Assembly: GCF_014648075.1 (NCBI RefSeq)
Contig: NZ_BMQK01000001.1
Coordinates: 124,001 to 188,000, forward strand
Reading direction: 5' to 3'
DNA length: 64,000 nucleotides
Source: Streptomyces ruber
GTDB taxonomy: Bacteria > Actinomycetota > Actinomycetes > Streptomycetales > Streptomycetaceae
The notes under the pieces are model-generated. The model had not been told where the DNA came from, did no database searches, and saw only the letters and a program-made list of their open reading frames with translations. Both the position numbers and the translations under genes were made by a program. This document shows, piece after piece, positions 45,385 through 53,851 of this stretch (the stretch's first letter is position 1; each line of letters begins with the position of its first letter).

Positions 45385-45919
45385 GAGGGGCCGTCCAGTA
45401 AGGGGCAGTCGAGCGAGTCAGGTGTATACAGCTGCTTCGCAGCTTACGTCCGCCGGCGTGTACCGCCGCAAGGCGACCGCCCCGGCCTTCCGGGCGCCAG
45501 GAACTCGGCCAGTCGTTGCGCAGGGCGTCCCGGCACGACGACCCCGGCGGCCCGTGCCTGGTCTTCGCGGCCACCCGCGGCGACAGGATCCTGGTCGGCA
45601 CCGTCCTGAACGGCACCCGACCGCCACGCCGACGCCGCGGACCTCCTGGACCACGGCTTCGGCACGGACACCGCCGACACGATGAAGCTCCGCAAGCTCC
45701 CGGCGCACACCCGGCGCGACTGATCCACCGGCCGGCCGGCTTGACCGACCGACCGACGCACCGGCGGGCGACACCGTCACCCGCGCCCGCCGTCTCTGTC
45801 ACGGTTCGTTTCCACGACGCGGTGGGGTGCCGTGCGACTAGAGTCGGGCGCGTGCCCTGCGTTCCCCGGTCCCGGAGCGCGGTCGGCGGGTCGGCCGAGG
45901 ACACGAAGGGAACGGCGGC
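45385..45919. other. Intergenic region with gene remains
   Basis: Apart from the carboxypeptidase tail, this 535-bp stretch holds a short hairpin AGCTGC-TTC-GCAGCT (45430-45444) near the EamA promoter side and no intact gene. The stretch 45724-45919 contains the promoter region of the DUF6247-type gene and an AAGGGAA ribosome site. I see nothing else supportable. Confidence 0.5.
45516..45723 (+). pseudogene. 3' remnant of a D-alanyl-D-alanine carboxypeptidase gene
   Basis: One frame reads GPCLVFAATRGDRILVGTVLNGTR, the strand after the KTG box in DacA/DacC-type penicillin-binding proteins. It continues only after a frameshift near 45612-45620 as RHADAADLLDHGFGTDTADTMKLRKLP and stops at 45721-45723. 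The catalytic SxxK, SxN and KTG boxes are absent. It is a small decayed tail of the gene. Confidence 0.6.
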
Positions 45920-46282
45920 ATGAGCCTTCAGCACACGGAGATGGCCGGTGACGGGCCGTTGATCCCCCGTCCGGAGCGCACCCCGGGCGCCTTGCGCGCT
46001 GCGTGCGCCGTCGTCGCCCCGCACCTCCTGACTGCCTACGACCAGGCCAAGGACCACGCGCTCGCGGAAGCGGTGGAGCACGGGTCGCTCAAGCCTGTGC
46101 ACGCCTACCTGGCCCATTGGGCCGCGCTGATCGAAATCGAGCGCCACCCCGAGATCGCGAGGACCTACCACCGGGCCGAGTACCTCGCGCGGATCGCGAC
46201 CGCTCCGGAGGAAGCGCGCGAACACCTGGTCACGGCCAGCGCCATCTACCGGGACGCCGCTCGGGCGGTGCTCGCGGGGTGA
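45920..46282 (+). CDS. DUF6247-type small protein, second copy (antitoxin-like)
   Basis: 120 residues paralogous to the protein at 4811-5158: PLIPRPERTPGALRAACAVVAPHLL versus LFPRPEQTPDALRAALAVVDPTRL, then VHAYLAHWAALIEIERHPEIARTYHRAEYLA. The family number is from memory. AAGGGAACGG precedes the ATG; a second ATG at 45944 is possible. Its stop overlaps the GTG of the RelE-like gene. Function as antitoxin is inferred from size, acidity, gene order and coupling. Confidence 0.7.
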   Translation: MSLQHTEMAGDGPLIPRPERTPGALRAACAVVAPHLLTAYDQAKDHALAEAVEHGSLKPVHAYLAHWAALIEIERHPEIARTYHRAEYLARIATAPEEAREHLVTASAIYRDAARAVLAG

Positions 46283-46539
46283 CCTGGCGCTGGGAGTACG
46301 TTCCGGACGAGGAGTCCGTGGCCGCCGGGGCGCCGCCCGCGTTCCTTGCCGAGGTGGCGGGGACGGCCGACGAACTCGTGCGGGCCGCTGCGGCACTCCA
46401 CCTCCGCGGGGCGGCCTACCAGGACGCCGACGAAGGAGCCAAGTACGCGTTCGTGGCGGGTGGCTTCTTCGTGTACATGGTCACGCCGCGCTCGGAACTC
46501 GTCACCATCTGGCAGATCACGCCCGACCCTCCCGCCTGA
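46279..46539 (+). CDS. RelE/ParE-like small protein, second copy
   Basis: 86 residues paralogous to 4557-4814: both open with W-x-WEY, share the helix APPAFLAEV and [14 protein letters not shown], and end in a beta hairpin ([18 protein letters not shown]). GTG at 46279 overlaps the preceding stop (GTGA). The repeated linkage of this pair with the DUF6247-type protein at two loci of one window strengthens the case for a functional module. Confidence 0.66.
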   Translation: MTWRWEYVPDEESVAAGAPPAFLAEVAGTADELVRAAAALHLRGAAYQDADEGAKYAFVAGGFFVYMVTPRSELVTIWQITPDPPA

Positions 46540-46590
46540 CCGCCACGCGAGCGGCGTATGGAACCCCTTGATCGCGCGTCACCGATTCAT

Positions 46591-46604
46591 GCAAGCACGC
46601 TTGC
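46591..46604. promoter_or_regulatory. Palindromic TetR-type operator upstream of the acyl-CoA operon
   Basis: GCAAGC (46591-46596) and GCTTGC (46599-46604) flank AC, 32 bp before the first gene of the operon. CAAG/CTTG palindromes are typical of TetR regulators of acyl-CoA catabolism such as KstR2. The TetR encoded at the end of this operon is the natural candidate binder. Confidence 0.6.
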
Positions 46605-46636
46605 TTGTTTCCGGACCCGCTGCCATGCTCCCACCC

Positions 46637-47431
46637 ATGGCCGACCCGACGCCCGTGCTCGACGACCTGCGTGCCGAGAGCGACGAACTCGACCGTCTGG
46701 TGAGCGACTTGGCGCCCGAGCGCTGGGTGCTCCCGACCCCCGCCGCCGGCTGGACCGTGGCCCACCAGATCGCCCACCTCGCCTGGACCGACCACGCGGC
46801 CCTGCTCGCCGTCACGGACGAGGACGGCTTCCGCGTCCTGGGGGAGAAGGCCCTCGCCGCGCCGCACTCCTTCGTCGACGAGGGGGCGCAGGCAGGTGCG
46901 CAGGCGCCGCCCGCCGAGCTGCTCGCCACCTGGCGGCAGAGGCGCGCCGCCCTCGACCACGCCCTGCGCACCGCCTCGCCCGGCGCCCGTTTCCCCTGGT
47001 ACGGGCCGCCGATGTCCGCCGCGTCCATGGCCACCGCCCGGCTCATGGAGACCTGGGCGCACGGGCTGGACGTCACCGACGCGCTCGGTGCCACCCGCGC
47101 CGCCCCCACCGCCCGGCTGCGCCACATCGCCCGGATCGGCGTACGCGCGCGGGACTACGCCTTCTTCGTACGAGGACTGCCCGCACCCGCCGACGAGTTT
47201 CACGTGAAACTCGTCGGCCCGGACGGTGACGTATGGACGTACGGCCCCGAGGACGCGCCCCAGCGCGTCACCGGCCCCGCGCTCGACTTCTGTCTCCTGG
47301 TCACCCAGCGCGCCCACCGCGCCGACCTCGCCGTACGGGCGTCAGGCCCCGACGCCGACCGTTGGCTCGACATCGCCCAGGCCTTCGCGGGGCCGCCGGG
47401 AGCCGGACGCGCGCCGAAGGGTGCTCTCTGA
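46637..47431 (+). CDS. TIGR03084-type (DinB/maleylpyruvate isomerase fold) metal-binding protein
   Basis: 264 residues, four-helix DinB-like N-terminal domain with candidate metal ligands in [24 protein letters not shown] and [18 protein letters not shown] (His48, His52 and the later His of WAHG), then a small C-terminal beta domain ([18 protein letters not shown]). It belongs to the TIGR03084 group of uncharacterised metal-binding proteins. First gene of a seven-gene catabolic operon; its stop overlaps the next start (TGATG). Confidence 0.82.
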   Translation: MADPTPVLDDLRAESDELDRLVSDLAPERWVLPTPAAGWTVAHQIAHLAWTDHAALLAVTDEDGFRVLGEKALAAPHSFVDEGAQAGAQAPPAELLATWRQRRAALDHALRTASPGARFPWYGPPMSAASMATARLMETWAHGLDVTDALGATRAAPTARLRHIARIGVRARDYAFFVRGLPAPADEFHVKLVGPDGDVWTYGPEDAPQRVTGPALDFCLLVTQRAHRADLAVRASGPDADRWLDIAQAFAGPPGAGRAPKGAL

Positions 47432-49113
47432 TGGCCGTCGCCCCCTTACGCATCGGCAACGCCTCCGGCTTCTACGGCGACCGCTTCGACGCCGTGCGCG
47501 AGATGCTCACCGATGGCCCGCTCGACATCCTGACCGGGGACTACCTCGCCGAACTGACCATGCTCATCCTCGGCCGGGACCGGCTGAAGGACCCCGGAGC
47601 CGGGTACGCCCGCACCTTCCTGCGGCAGATGGAGGAGTGCCTCGGACTGGCGCACGAACGGGGCGTGCGCATCGTCACCAACGCGGGCGGGCTCAACGCC
47701 GCGGGCCTCGCCGACGCCCTACGGAAGCTCGCGGACCGGCTCGGCGTCCCGGTGCGCGTCGCGCACGTCGAGGGCGACGACCTCAGTCCGCACCATCCAG
47801 ACGCCCTCGCAGCCCATGCCTACCTCGGCGGGTTCGGGATCACCGCCGCCCTGCGCGAGGGCGCGGACCTCGTCGTCACCGGGCGGGTGACCGACGCGGC
47901 GCTCGTCTCCGGGCCCGCCGCCGCGCACTTCGGCTGGGCCCCGGACGCGTACGACCGGCTCGCGGGCGCCGTGGTCGCCGGGCACCTGCTGGAGTGCGGG
48001 GCCCAGGTCACCGGCGGCAACTACGCGTTCTTCCGGGACGGCGACGTACGGCGGCCCGGCTTCCCGCTCGCCGAGATCCACGAGGACGGCACCGCGGTCG
48101 TCACCAAGCACGACGGCACCGGCGGCTTCGTCGACACCGGCACCGTGACCGCCCAGCTCCTGTACGAGACGGCGGGTGCCCGGTACGCGGGGCCCGACGT
48201 CACCGCCCGGCTGGACACCGTACGGCTCACGAGGGAAGGACCGGACCGGGTCCGGATCGGCGGGGTCCGGGGCGAGGCCCCGCCACCCACCCTCAAGGTC
48301 GGCCTCAACCGCCTCGGCGGCTTCCGCAACGAGGTGACCTTCGTCCTCACCGGACTCGACATCGATCACAAGGCCGACCTGGTCCGGGAACAGATGGCGG
48401 ACGCGCTCGCCACGTCCCGCCCCGCCGACGTGCGCTGGGACCTGGTCCGCACCGACCGCCCCGACGCCCCCACCGAGGAGACGGCGAGCGCCCTGCTGCG
48501 GCTGGTGGTGCGGGACCCGGACCAGCGGACGGCCGGGCGCGCGCTGAGCGGGGCCGCCGTGGAGCTGGCGCTGTCCGGCTACCCGGGCTTCCATGTCACG
48601 GCGCCCCCGGGCAGGGGCGTCCCCTACGGCGTCTTCGAGGCCGCGTACGTCCCGCAGGACGCCGTCGGTCACACGGCCGTCCTCCACGACGGCCGTCGCG
48701 TCCCCGTCGCGCCGCCCCGGGACACCGTCGCGCTGGAGGACGTACCGCAGCCGCCGCTGCCCCCGCCGCTGCCGCCGGGGCCCGTCACCTGTGCCCCCCT
48801 CGGCCGCGTCGCCGGAGCCCGCAGCGGCGACAAGGGCGGTGACGCCAACGTGGGGGTGTGGGTGCGGACGGACGACGCCTGGCGGTGGCTCGCGCACGAG
48901 CTGACGGCCGGCCGGTTCCGGCAGCTGATCCCCGAGAGCCGCGATCTGCCCGTCACCCGCCACGTCCTGCCGAACCTGCGCGCCCTGAACTTCGTCGTCC
49001 ACGGCCTGCTCGGCGAGGGCGTCGCCGCGCAGGCCCGCTTCGATCCGCAGGCCAAGGCCCTCGGCGAGTGGCTGCGCTCCCGCCACCTGGACATACCGGA
49101 GATCCTGCTGTGA
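47431..49113 (+). CDS. Acyclic terpene utilization AtuA-like protein (DUF1446)
   Basis: 560 residues. DUF1446 features: GNASGFYGDRFDAVREML, DILTGDYLAELTMLILG, RIVTNAGGLNAAGLADAL, VTGRVTDAALVSGPAAAHFGW and a C-terminal AtuA domain (GARSGDKGGDANVGVWVRTD) with the conserved SGDKG-DA motif. AtuA is required for citronellol/geraniol catabolism in Pseudomonas, but its reaction is unknown. Position next to acyl-CoA carboxylase, dehydrogenase and hydratase genes suggests an acyclic or branched acyl-CoA pathway. Overlaps both neighbours by 1 and 4 bp. Confidence 0.87.
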   Translation: MAVAPLRIGNASGFYGDRFDAVREMLTDGPLDILTGDYLAELTMLILGRDRLKDPGAGYARTFLRQMEECLGLAHERGVRIVTNAGGLNAAGLADALRKLADRLGVPVRVAHVEGDDLSPHHPDALAAHAYLGGFGITAALREGADLVVTGRVTDAALVSGPAAAHFGWAPDAYDRLAGAVVAGHLLECGAQVTGGNYAFFRDGDVRRPGFPLAEIHEDGTAVVTKHDGTGGFVDTGTVTAQLLYETAGARYAGPDVTARLDTVRLTREGPDRVRIGGVRGEAPPPTLKVGLNRLGGFRNEVTFVLTGLDIDHKADLVREQMADALATSRPADVRWDLVRTDRPDAPTEETASALLRLVVRDPDQRTAGRALSGAAVELALSGYPGFHVTAPPGRGVPYGVFEAAYVPQDAVGHTAVLHDGRRVPVAPPRDTVALEDVPQPPLPPPLPPGPVTCAPLGRVAGARSGDKGGDANVGVWVRTDDAWRWLAHELTAGRFRQLIPESRDLPVTRHVLPNLRALNFVVHGLLGEGVAAQARFDPQAKALGEWLRSRHLDIPEILL

Positions 49114-50708
49114 CGGTCCTTCCCACTTCCCTGGACACCACCGGACCCGACTACGCCGCCCACCGCGAGGCCATGCTCGCCAAGCTCGCCGAGCTGGACG
49201 CCGAGCACGCCAAGGCACTCTCCGGCGGCGGTGAGAAGTACGTCGAGCGGCACAGACGCCGCGGCAAGCTCCTCGCCCGCGAGCGCGTCGAACTGCTCCT
49301 CGACCCCGACACGCCCTTCCTGGAGCTGTCCCCGCTCGCCGCCTGGGGGAGCGAGTACGCGGTGGGGGCGTCGATCGTCACCGGGATCGGGGTCGTCGAG
49401 GGCGTGGAGTGCGTGATCACGGCCAACGACCCGACCGTACGCGGCGGCGCCAGCAACCCCTGGACCCTCAAGAAGGCCCTGCGCGCCAACGAGATCGCCC
49501 TCACCAACCGGCTGCCCTGCATCAGCCTGGTCGAGTCCGGGGGCGCCGACCTGCCCGCCCAGAAGGAGATCTTCATCCCGGGCGGCGCGCTCTTCCGCGA
49601 CCTGACCCGGCTGTCCGCCGCCGGGATCCCCACCGTCGCGGTCGTGTTCGGCAACTCCACCGCCGGCGGCGCGTACGTGCCCGGGATGTCCGACCACGTG
49701 ATCATGGTCAAGGAGCGGGCGAAGGTGTTCCTCGGCGGGCCGCCGCTGGTGAGGATGGCGACGGGGGAGGAGGCCGACGACGAGTCCCTCGGCGGTGCCG
49801 AGATGCACGCGCGCGTGTCGGGCCTCGCCGACCACTTCGCCGTCGACGAGCGCGACGCCCTGCGCCAGGCGCGGCGCGTCGTCGCCCGTCTCAACCACCG
49901 CAAGGCGTACGCCGACCCGGTCCGTGTCGTGCCGCCCCGGTACGACGAGGACGAACTGCTCGGCATCGTCCCCGGCGACCTGCGCACCCCCTTCGACCCG
50001 CGCGAGGTGATCGCGCGGATCGTCGACGGCTCCGACTTCGACGAGTTCAAGCCGCTGTACGGGACCAGCCTGGTGACCGGCTGGGCCGGGCTCCACGGCT
50101 ACCCGGTCGGCGTCCTCGCCAACGCCCGGGGCGTGTTGTTCAGCGCGGAGTCGCAGAAGGCCGCCCAGTTCATCCAGCTCGCCAACCAGCGCGACGTCCC
50201 GCTGCTCTTCCTGCACAACACCACCGGCTACATGGTCGGCAAGGAGTACGAGCAGGGCGGCATCATCAAGCACGGCGCGCTGATGATCAACGCGGTGAGC
50301 AATTCGCGGGTGCCGCACCTGTCCGTGCTCATGGGCGCGTCCTACGGCGCCGGTCACTACGGCATGTGCGGGCGCGCGTACGACCCGCGCTTCCTGTTCG
50401 CCTGGCCCGGCGCCAAGTCCGCCGTCATGGGCCCGCAGCAGCTCGCCGGCGTGCTCTCCATCGTCGCCCGGCAGTCCGCGGCCGCGAAGGGGCAGCCGTA
50501 CGACGAGGAGGGCGACGCCGCGCTGCGCGCCATGGTGGAGCAGCAGATCGAGTCCGAGTCCCTGCCGATGTTCCTGTCCGGGCGGCTGTACGACGACGGG
50601 GTCATCGACCCGCGCGACACCCGCACCGTCCTCGGCCTGTGCCTGTCCGCGATCCACACCGCACCCTACGAGGGCGTCCGGGGTGGCTTCGGCGTCTTCC
50701 GGATGTGA
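49110..50708 (+). CDS. Acyl-CoA carboxylase beta subunit (carboxyltransferase)
   Basis: 532 residues, the two-domain crotonase-like carboxyltransferase. GGASNPWTLKKALRANEIAL, LVESGGADLPAQKEIFIPGGALFRDL, FGNSTAGGAYVPGMSDH, LLFLHNTTGYMVGKEYEQGGIIKHGALM and GASYGAGHYGMCGRAYDPRFLFAWPGAK match the methylcrotonyl-CoA/geranyl-CoA carboxylase branch rather than propionyl-CoA carboxylase. It transfers CO2 from biotin to an enoyl-CoA. Which acyl-CoA cannot be told from sequence. GTG overlaps the previous stop by 4 bp. Confidence 0.87.
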   Translation: MTVLPTSLDTTGPDYAAHREAMLAKLAELDAEHAKALSGGGEKYVERHRRRGKLLARERVELLLDPDTPFLELSPLAAWGSEYAVGASIVTGIGVVEGVECVITANDPTVRGGASNPWTLKKALRANEIALTNRLPCISLVESGGADLPAQKEIFIPGGALFRDLTRLSAAGIPTVAVVFGNSTAGGAYVPGMSDHVIMVKERAKVFLGGPPLVRMATGEEADDESLGGAEMHARVSGLADHFAVDERDALRQARRVVARLNHRKAYADPVRVVPPRYDEDELLGIVPGDLRTPFDPREVIARIVDGSDFDEFKPLYGTSLVTGWAGLHGYPVGVLANARGVLFSAESQKAAQFIQLANQRDVPLLFLHNTTGYMVGKEYEQGGIIKHGALMINAVSNSRVPHLSVLMGASYGAGHYGMCGRAYDPRFLFAWPGAKSAVMGPQQLAGVLSIVARQSAAAKGQPYDEEGDAALRAMVEQQIESESLPMFLSGRLYDDGVIDPRDTRTVLGLCLSAIHTAPYEGVRGGFGVFRM

Positions 50709-50718
50709 GGGACCACCG

Positions 50719-52587
50719 ATGATCGCCACTGTCCTCGTCGCCAACCGGGGCGAGATCGCCTGCCGCGTCTTCCGCACCTGCCGTGAGCTGGGCATCCGGA
50801 CGGTCGCCGTCTACTCGGACGCCGACGGGAACGCCCTCCACACGCGTGTGGCGGACGCGGCGGTGCGGCTGCCGGGAGCGGCGCCCGCGGACACGTACCT
50901 CCGCGGCGACCTGATCGTGAAGGCCGCCCTGAGCGCGGGCGCGGACGCCGTGCACCCCGGGTACGGCTTCCTGTCGGAGAACGCCGGCTTCGCGCGGGCC
51001 GTCACGGACGCGGGGCTGGTCTGGATCGGGCCGCCCCCGCAGGCGATCGAGGCGATGGCGTCCAAGACCCGTGCGAAGCGCCTGATGGGGATCGAGCCGC
51101 TCACCGGGGCCGACGACATCACCGAGGCCGACCTGCCCGTCCTGGTGAAGGCCGCCGCGGGAGGCGGCGGGCGCGGCATGCGGGTCGTCCGGCGGACGGC
51201 GGACCTCGACGCCGCGCTGACGGCCGCGCGCGCGGAGGCCGCGAGCGCCTTCGGGGACGGCGAGGTGTTCATCGAGCCTTACTTCGAGGGTGACGCGGGC
51301 GGCCGCCACGTCGAGGTGCAGATCCTCGCCGACACCCACGGCACCGTTTGGACGCTCGGCACCCGCGACTGCTCCCTCCAGCGCCGCCACCAGAAGGTCG
51401 TCGAGGAGGCACCGGCCCCCGGCCTGACCCCCGGGCTCGTCGCCGAACTGGAGGGGACGGCCGTACGGGCGGCCCGGGCCGTCGGCTACGTGGGCGCCGG
51501 CACGGTCGAGTTCCTGGTCGCCGGGGGCCGGGCCCACTTCCTGGAGATGAACACCCGCCTCCAGGTCGAACACCCCGTCACCGAGGCCGTGTACGGCGTC
51601 GACCTGGTCGCCGAGCAGATCCGTGTCGCGGAGGGCCACGCCCTGGAGAAAGATCCTCCCCGCGCGCGCGGGCACGCCGTGGAGGCCCGGCTGTACGCCG
51701 AGGACCCGGCCCGCGACTGGGCCCCGCAGACCGGCCGCCTGCACCGCCTCGACGTCCCGGACGTCCGCCTGGACACCGGTTACACGGACGGCGACGACAT
51801 CGGCGTGCACTACGACCCGATGCTCGCCAAGGCCGTCGCCCACGCGCCCACGCGCGCGGAGGCCGTGCGCAGGCTCGCCGGCGCCCTGGAACGCGCCACG
51901 GTCCACGGCCCGGTCACCAACCGCGACCTCCTCGTCCGCTCCCTGCGCCACCCGGAGTTCACGTCCGGCCGCATGGACACCGGCTTCTACGCCCGGCACC
52001 TGCCGGAACTGACCGCCCCCGCCCCGGACCCGTACGCCCCCCTGGCCGCCGCCCTCGCCGACGCGCGCAGCGGCCCCCGGTCCCGCTTCGGCGGCTGGCG
52101 CAACGTTCCCTCACAGCCGCAGACCAGGCGCTACGCCATGGCGGGACAGGAACACGAGGTCCACTACCACCACACCCGCCGGGGCCTCACCGCCGACGGC
52201 GTCCGCGTCGTGCACGCCGAGGCCCGCCGCGTCGTCCTGGAGGCCGACGGCGTCCGGCGCACGTACGAGGTGACCCGGTACGACGACCGGGTGTACGTGA
52301 ACAACACCGAACTCACCGCCCTGTCCCGCTTCCCCGACACGACGGCCCGGCAGGAGCCCGGCTCCCTGCTCGCCCCGATGCCCGGCACGGTCGTACGCCT
52401 GGCGGACGGCCTCACCGAGGGCGCACGGGTGGAGGCCGGCCAACCGTTGCTGTGGCTGGAGGCGATGAAGATGGAGCACAAGGTCTCGTCCCCGACGTCA
52501 GGCACGCTGACGACCTTGAACGTGAGCGACGGCCAACAGGTGGAGCCCGGCGCCTTACTGGCGGTGGTGCGGGAAGACGCCCCGTAA
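50719..52587 (+). CDS. Acyl-CoA carboxylase alpha subunit (biotin carboxylase plus BCCP)
   Basis: 622 residues. Biotin carboxylase domain at 1-445: TVLVANRGEIACRVFRTCRELGI, VHPGYGFLSENAGFA, the ATP-grasp Gly loop AAAGGGGRGMRVV, EMNTRLQVEHPVTE. A linker domain follows, then a biotinyl domain at about 555-620 with the biotin Lys584 in EAMKMEH. It carboxylates biotin using ATP and bicarbonate for the adjacent beta subunit. No separate epsilon subunit gene is seen. ATG at 50719, 10 bp after the beta stop. Confidence 0.9.
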   Translation: MIATVLVANRGEIACRVFRTCRELGIRTVAVYSDADGNALHTRVADAAVRLPGAAPADTYLRGDLIVKAALSAGADAVHPGYGFLSENAGFARAVTDAGLVWIGPPPQAIEAMASKTRAKRLMGIEPLTGADDITEADLPVLVKAAAGGGGRGMRVVRRTADLDAALTAARAEAASAFGDGEVFIEPYFEGDAGGRHVEVQILADTHGTVWTLGTRDCSLQRRHQKVVEEAPAPGLTPGLVAELEGTAVRAARAVGYVGAGTVEFLVAGGRAHFLEMNTRLQVEHPVTEAVYGVDLVAEQIRVAEGHALEKDPPRARGHAVEARLYAEDPARDWAPQTGRLHRLDVPDVRLDTGYTDGDDIGVHYDPMLAKAVAHAPTRAEAVRRLAGALERATVHGPVTNRDLLVRSLRHPEFTSGRMDTGFYARHLPELTAPAPDPYAPLAAALADARSGPRSRFGGWRNVPSQPQTRRYAMAGQEHEVHYHHTRRGLTADGVRVVHAEARRVVLEADGVRRTYEVTRYDDRVYVNNTELTALSRFPDTTARQEPGSLLAPMPGTVVRLADGLTEGARVEAGQPLLWLEAMKMEHKVSSPTSGTLTTLNVSDGQQVEPGALLAVVREDAP

Positions 52588-52632
52588 GGGGCGCGGGGAA
52601 CTGCGCGACAAGCCACGGACAAGCCGCACCCG
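52586..52632. repeat. Candidate Streptomyces interspersed intergenic repeat
   Basis: The gap after the alpha-subunit gene contains AAGGGGCGCGGGGAACTGCG followed by CGACAAGCCACGGACAAGCC. This GGGGCGCGGGGAACTGCGCGAC motif is, to my knowledge, one of the most widely dispersed intergenic sequences in Streptomyces chromosomes and folds into a GC hairpin. Here it sits inside an operon. Confidence 0.5.
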
Positions 52633-52642
52633 AAGGAGCCCC

Positions 52643-53809
52643 ATGCCCCCCTCGACCCTCATCGAAGAGAACGAGCACAAGACACTCCGCGAAGCAGTGG
52701 CCGCCCTGGGAAACCGCTACGGCCGCCCCTACATCACCCGCGTCACCAGAGAGCACGCCCACCCCGACGAACTCTGGACCGAAGCCGCCGAGCTGGGCTT
52801 CCTGGGCGTCAACCTGCCGGAGGAATACGGCGGCGGAGGCGCCGGCATCACCGAACTCTCCATCGTCCTGGAGGAACTCGGCGCCGCGGGCTGTCCCCTC
52901 CTCATGCTCGTCGTCTCCCCGGCGATCTGCGGCACCGTGATCGCCCGCTTCGGCACGGACGCCCAGAAGCGGCGATGGCTCCCCGGCCTGGCGGACGGCA
53001 CCCGCCTCATGGCCTTCGGCATCACCGAACCCGACGCCGGCTCCAACTCCCACCGCATCACCACCACCGCCCGCCGTGACGGCGCCGACTGGGTGCTCAC
53101 CGGCCGCAAGGTGTTCATCTCCGGCGTCGACCGGGCCGACGCGACCCTGATCGTCGGACGCACCGAGGACGCCCGCACCGGCCGCCTCAAGCCCTGTCTG
53201 TTCATCGTGCCCCGGGACGCCGAGGGCTTCGAGCGGCGCCCCATCGACATGGAACTGAAGGCGGCTGAACGGCAGTTCGAGCTCGTCCTGGACGACGTAC
53301 GCCTCCCGGCGGACGCACTCGTCGGCGACCAGGACGCCGGCCTGCTCCAGCTCTTCGCCGGGCTCAACCCGGAACGGATCATGACCGCCGCCTTCGCGAC
53401 CGGCATGGGCCGCCACGCGCTGGCCCGGGCCGTCGAGTACGCCCGCGACCGCACCGTGTGGGACACCCCCATCGGCGCCCACCAGGCCGTCGCGCACCCG
53501 CTCGCCCAGTCCCACATCGAGCTCGAACTCGCCCGCCTGATGACACAGAAGGCCGCCCGCCTGTACGACGCCGGGGACGACACCGGCGCGGGGGAGGCCG
53601 CCAACATGGCCAAGTACGCCGCCGCGGAGGCCTGTGCGAAGGCCGTCGACCAGGCGGTGCACACCCTGGGCGGCAACGGCCTCACGGCCGAGTACGGACT
53701 CGCCTCCCTCGTCACGGCGGCGCGGGTGGCCCGTATCGCCCCGGTCAGCCGGGAGATGATCCTCAACTACGTCTCCCACCGGACCCTCGGCCTGCCCAAG
53801 TCGTACTGA
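52643..53809 (+). CDS. Acyl-CoA dehydrogenase
   Basis: 388 residues, FAD flavoprotein: N-terminal helix domain (LGFLGVNLPEEYGGGGAGITELSIVLEELG), beta domain with the FAD contact LMAFGITEPDAGSNSHRITTTA and KVFISGVDRADATLIVGRT, and C-terminal helices (AVEYARDRTVWDTPIGAHQAVAHPLA; DQAVHTLGGNGLTAEYGLASLV). AEYG near residue 355 may carry the base Glu of the GxxGxxxEY type. It oxidises the acyl-CoA that the carboxylase and hydratase would then act on. Starts 55 bp after the alpha gene. Confidence 0.88.
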   Translation: MPPSTLIEENEHKTLREAVAALGNRYGRPYITRVTREHAHPDELWTEAAELGFLGVNLPEEYGGGGAGITELSIVLEELGAAGCPLLMLVVSPAICGTVIARFGTDAQKRRWLPGLADGTRLMAFGITEPDAGSNSHRITTTARRDGADWVLTGRKVFISGVDRADATLIVGRTEDARTGRLKPCLFIVPRDAEGFERRPIDMELKAAERQFELVLDDVRLPADALVGDQDAGLLQLFAGLNPERIMTAAFATGMGRHALARAVEYARDRTVWDTPIGAHQAVAHPLAQSHIELELARLMTQKAARLYDAGDDTGAGEAANMAKYAAAEACAKAVDQAVHTLGGNGLTAEYGLASLVTAARVARIAPVSREMILNYVSHRTLGLPKSY

Positions 53810-53838
53810 GTACCTGAGTACCTGAGTACCTGAGCACC
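53807..53838 (+). repeat. Octamer tandem repeat between two operon genes
   Basis: TGAGTACC occurs three times in a row and a fourth time as TGAGCACC, from the acyl-CoA dehydrogenase stop (TGA at 53807-53809) to just before the hydratase ribosome site. Length variation here would change gene spacing but not coding sequence. Confidence 0.85.
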
Positions 53839-53851
53839 GCAGGAGGCACCC

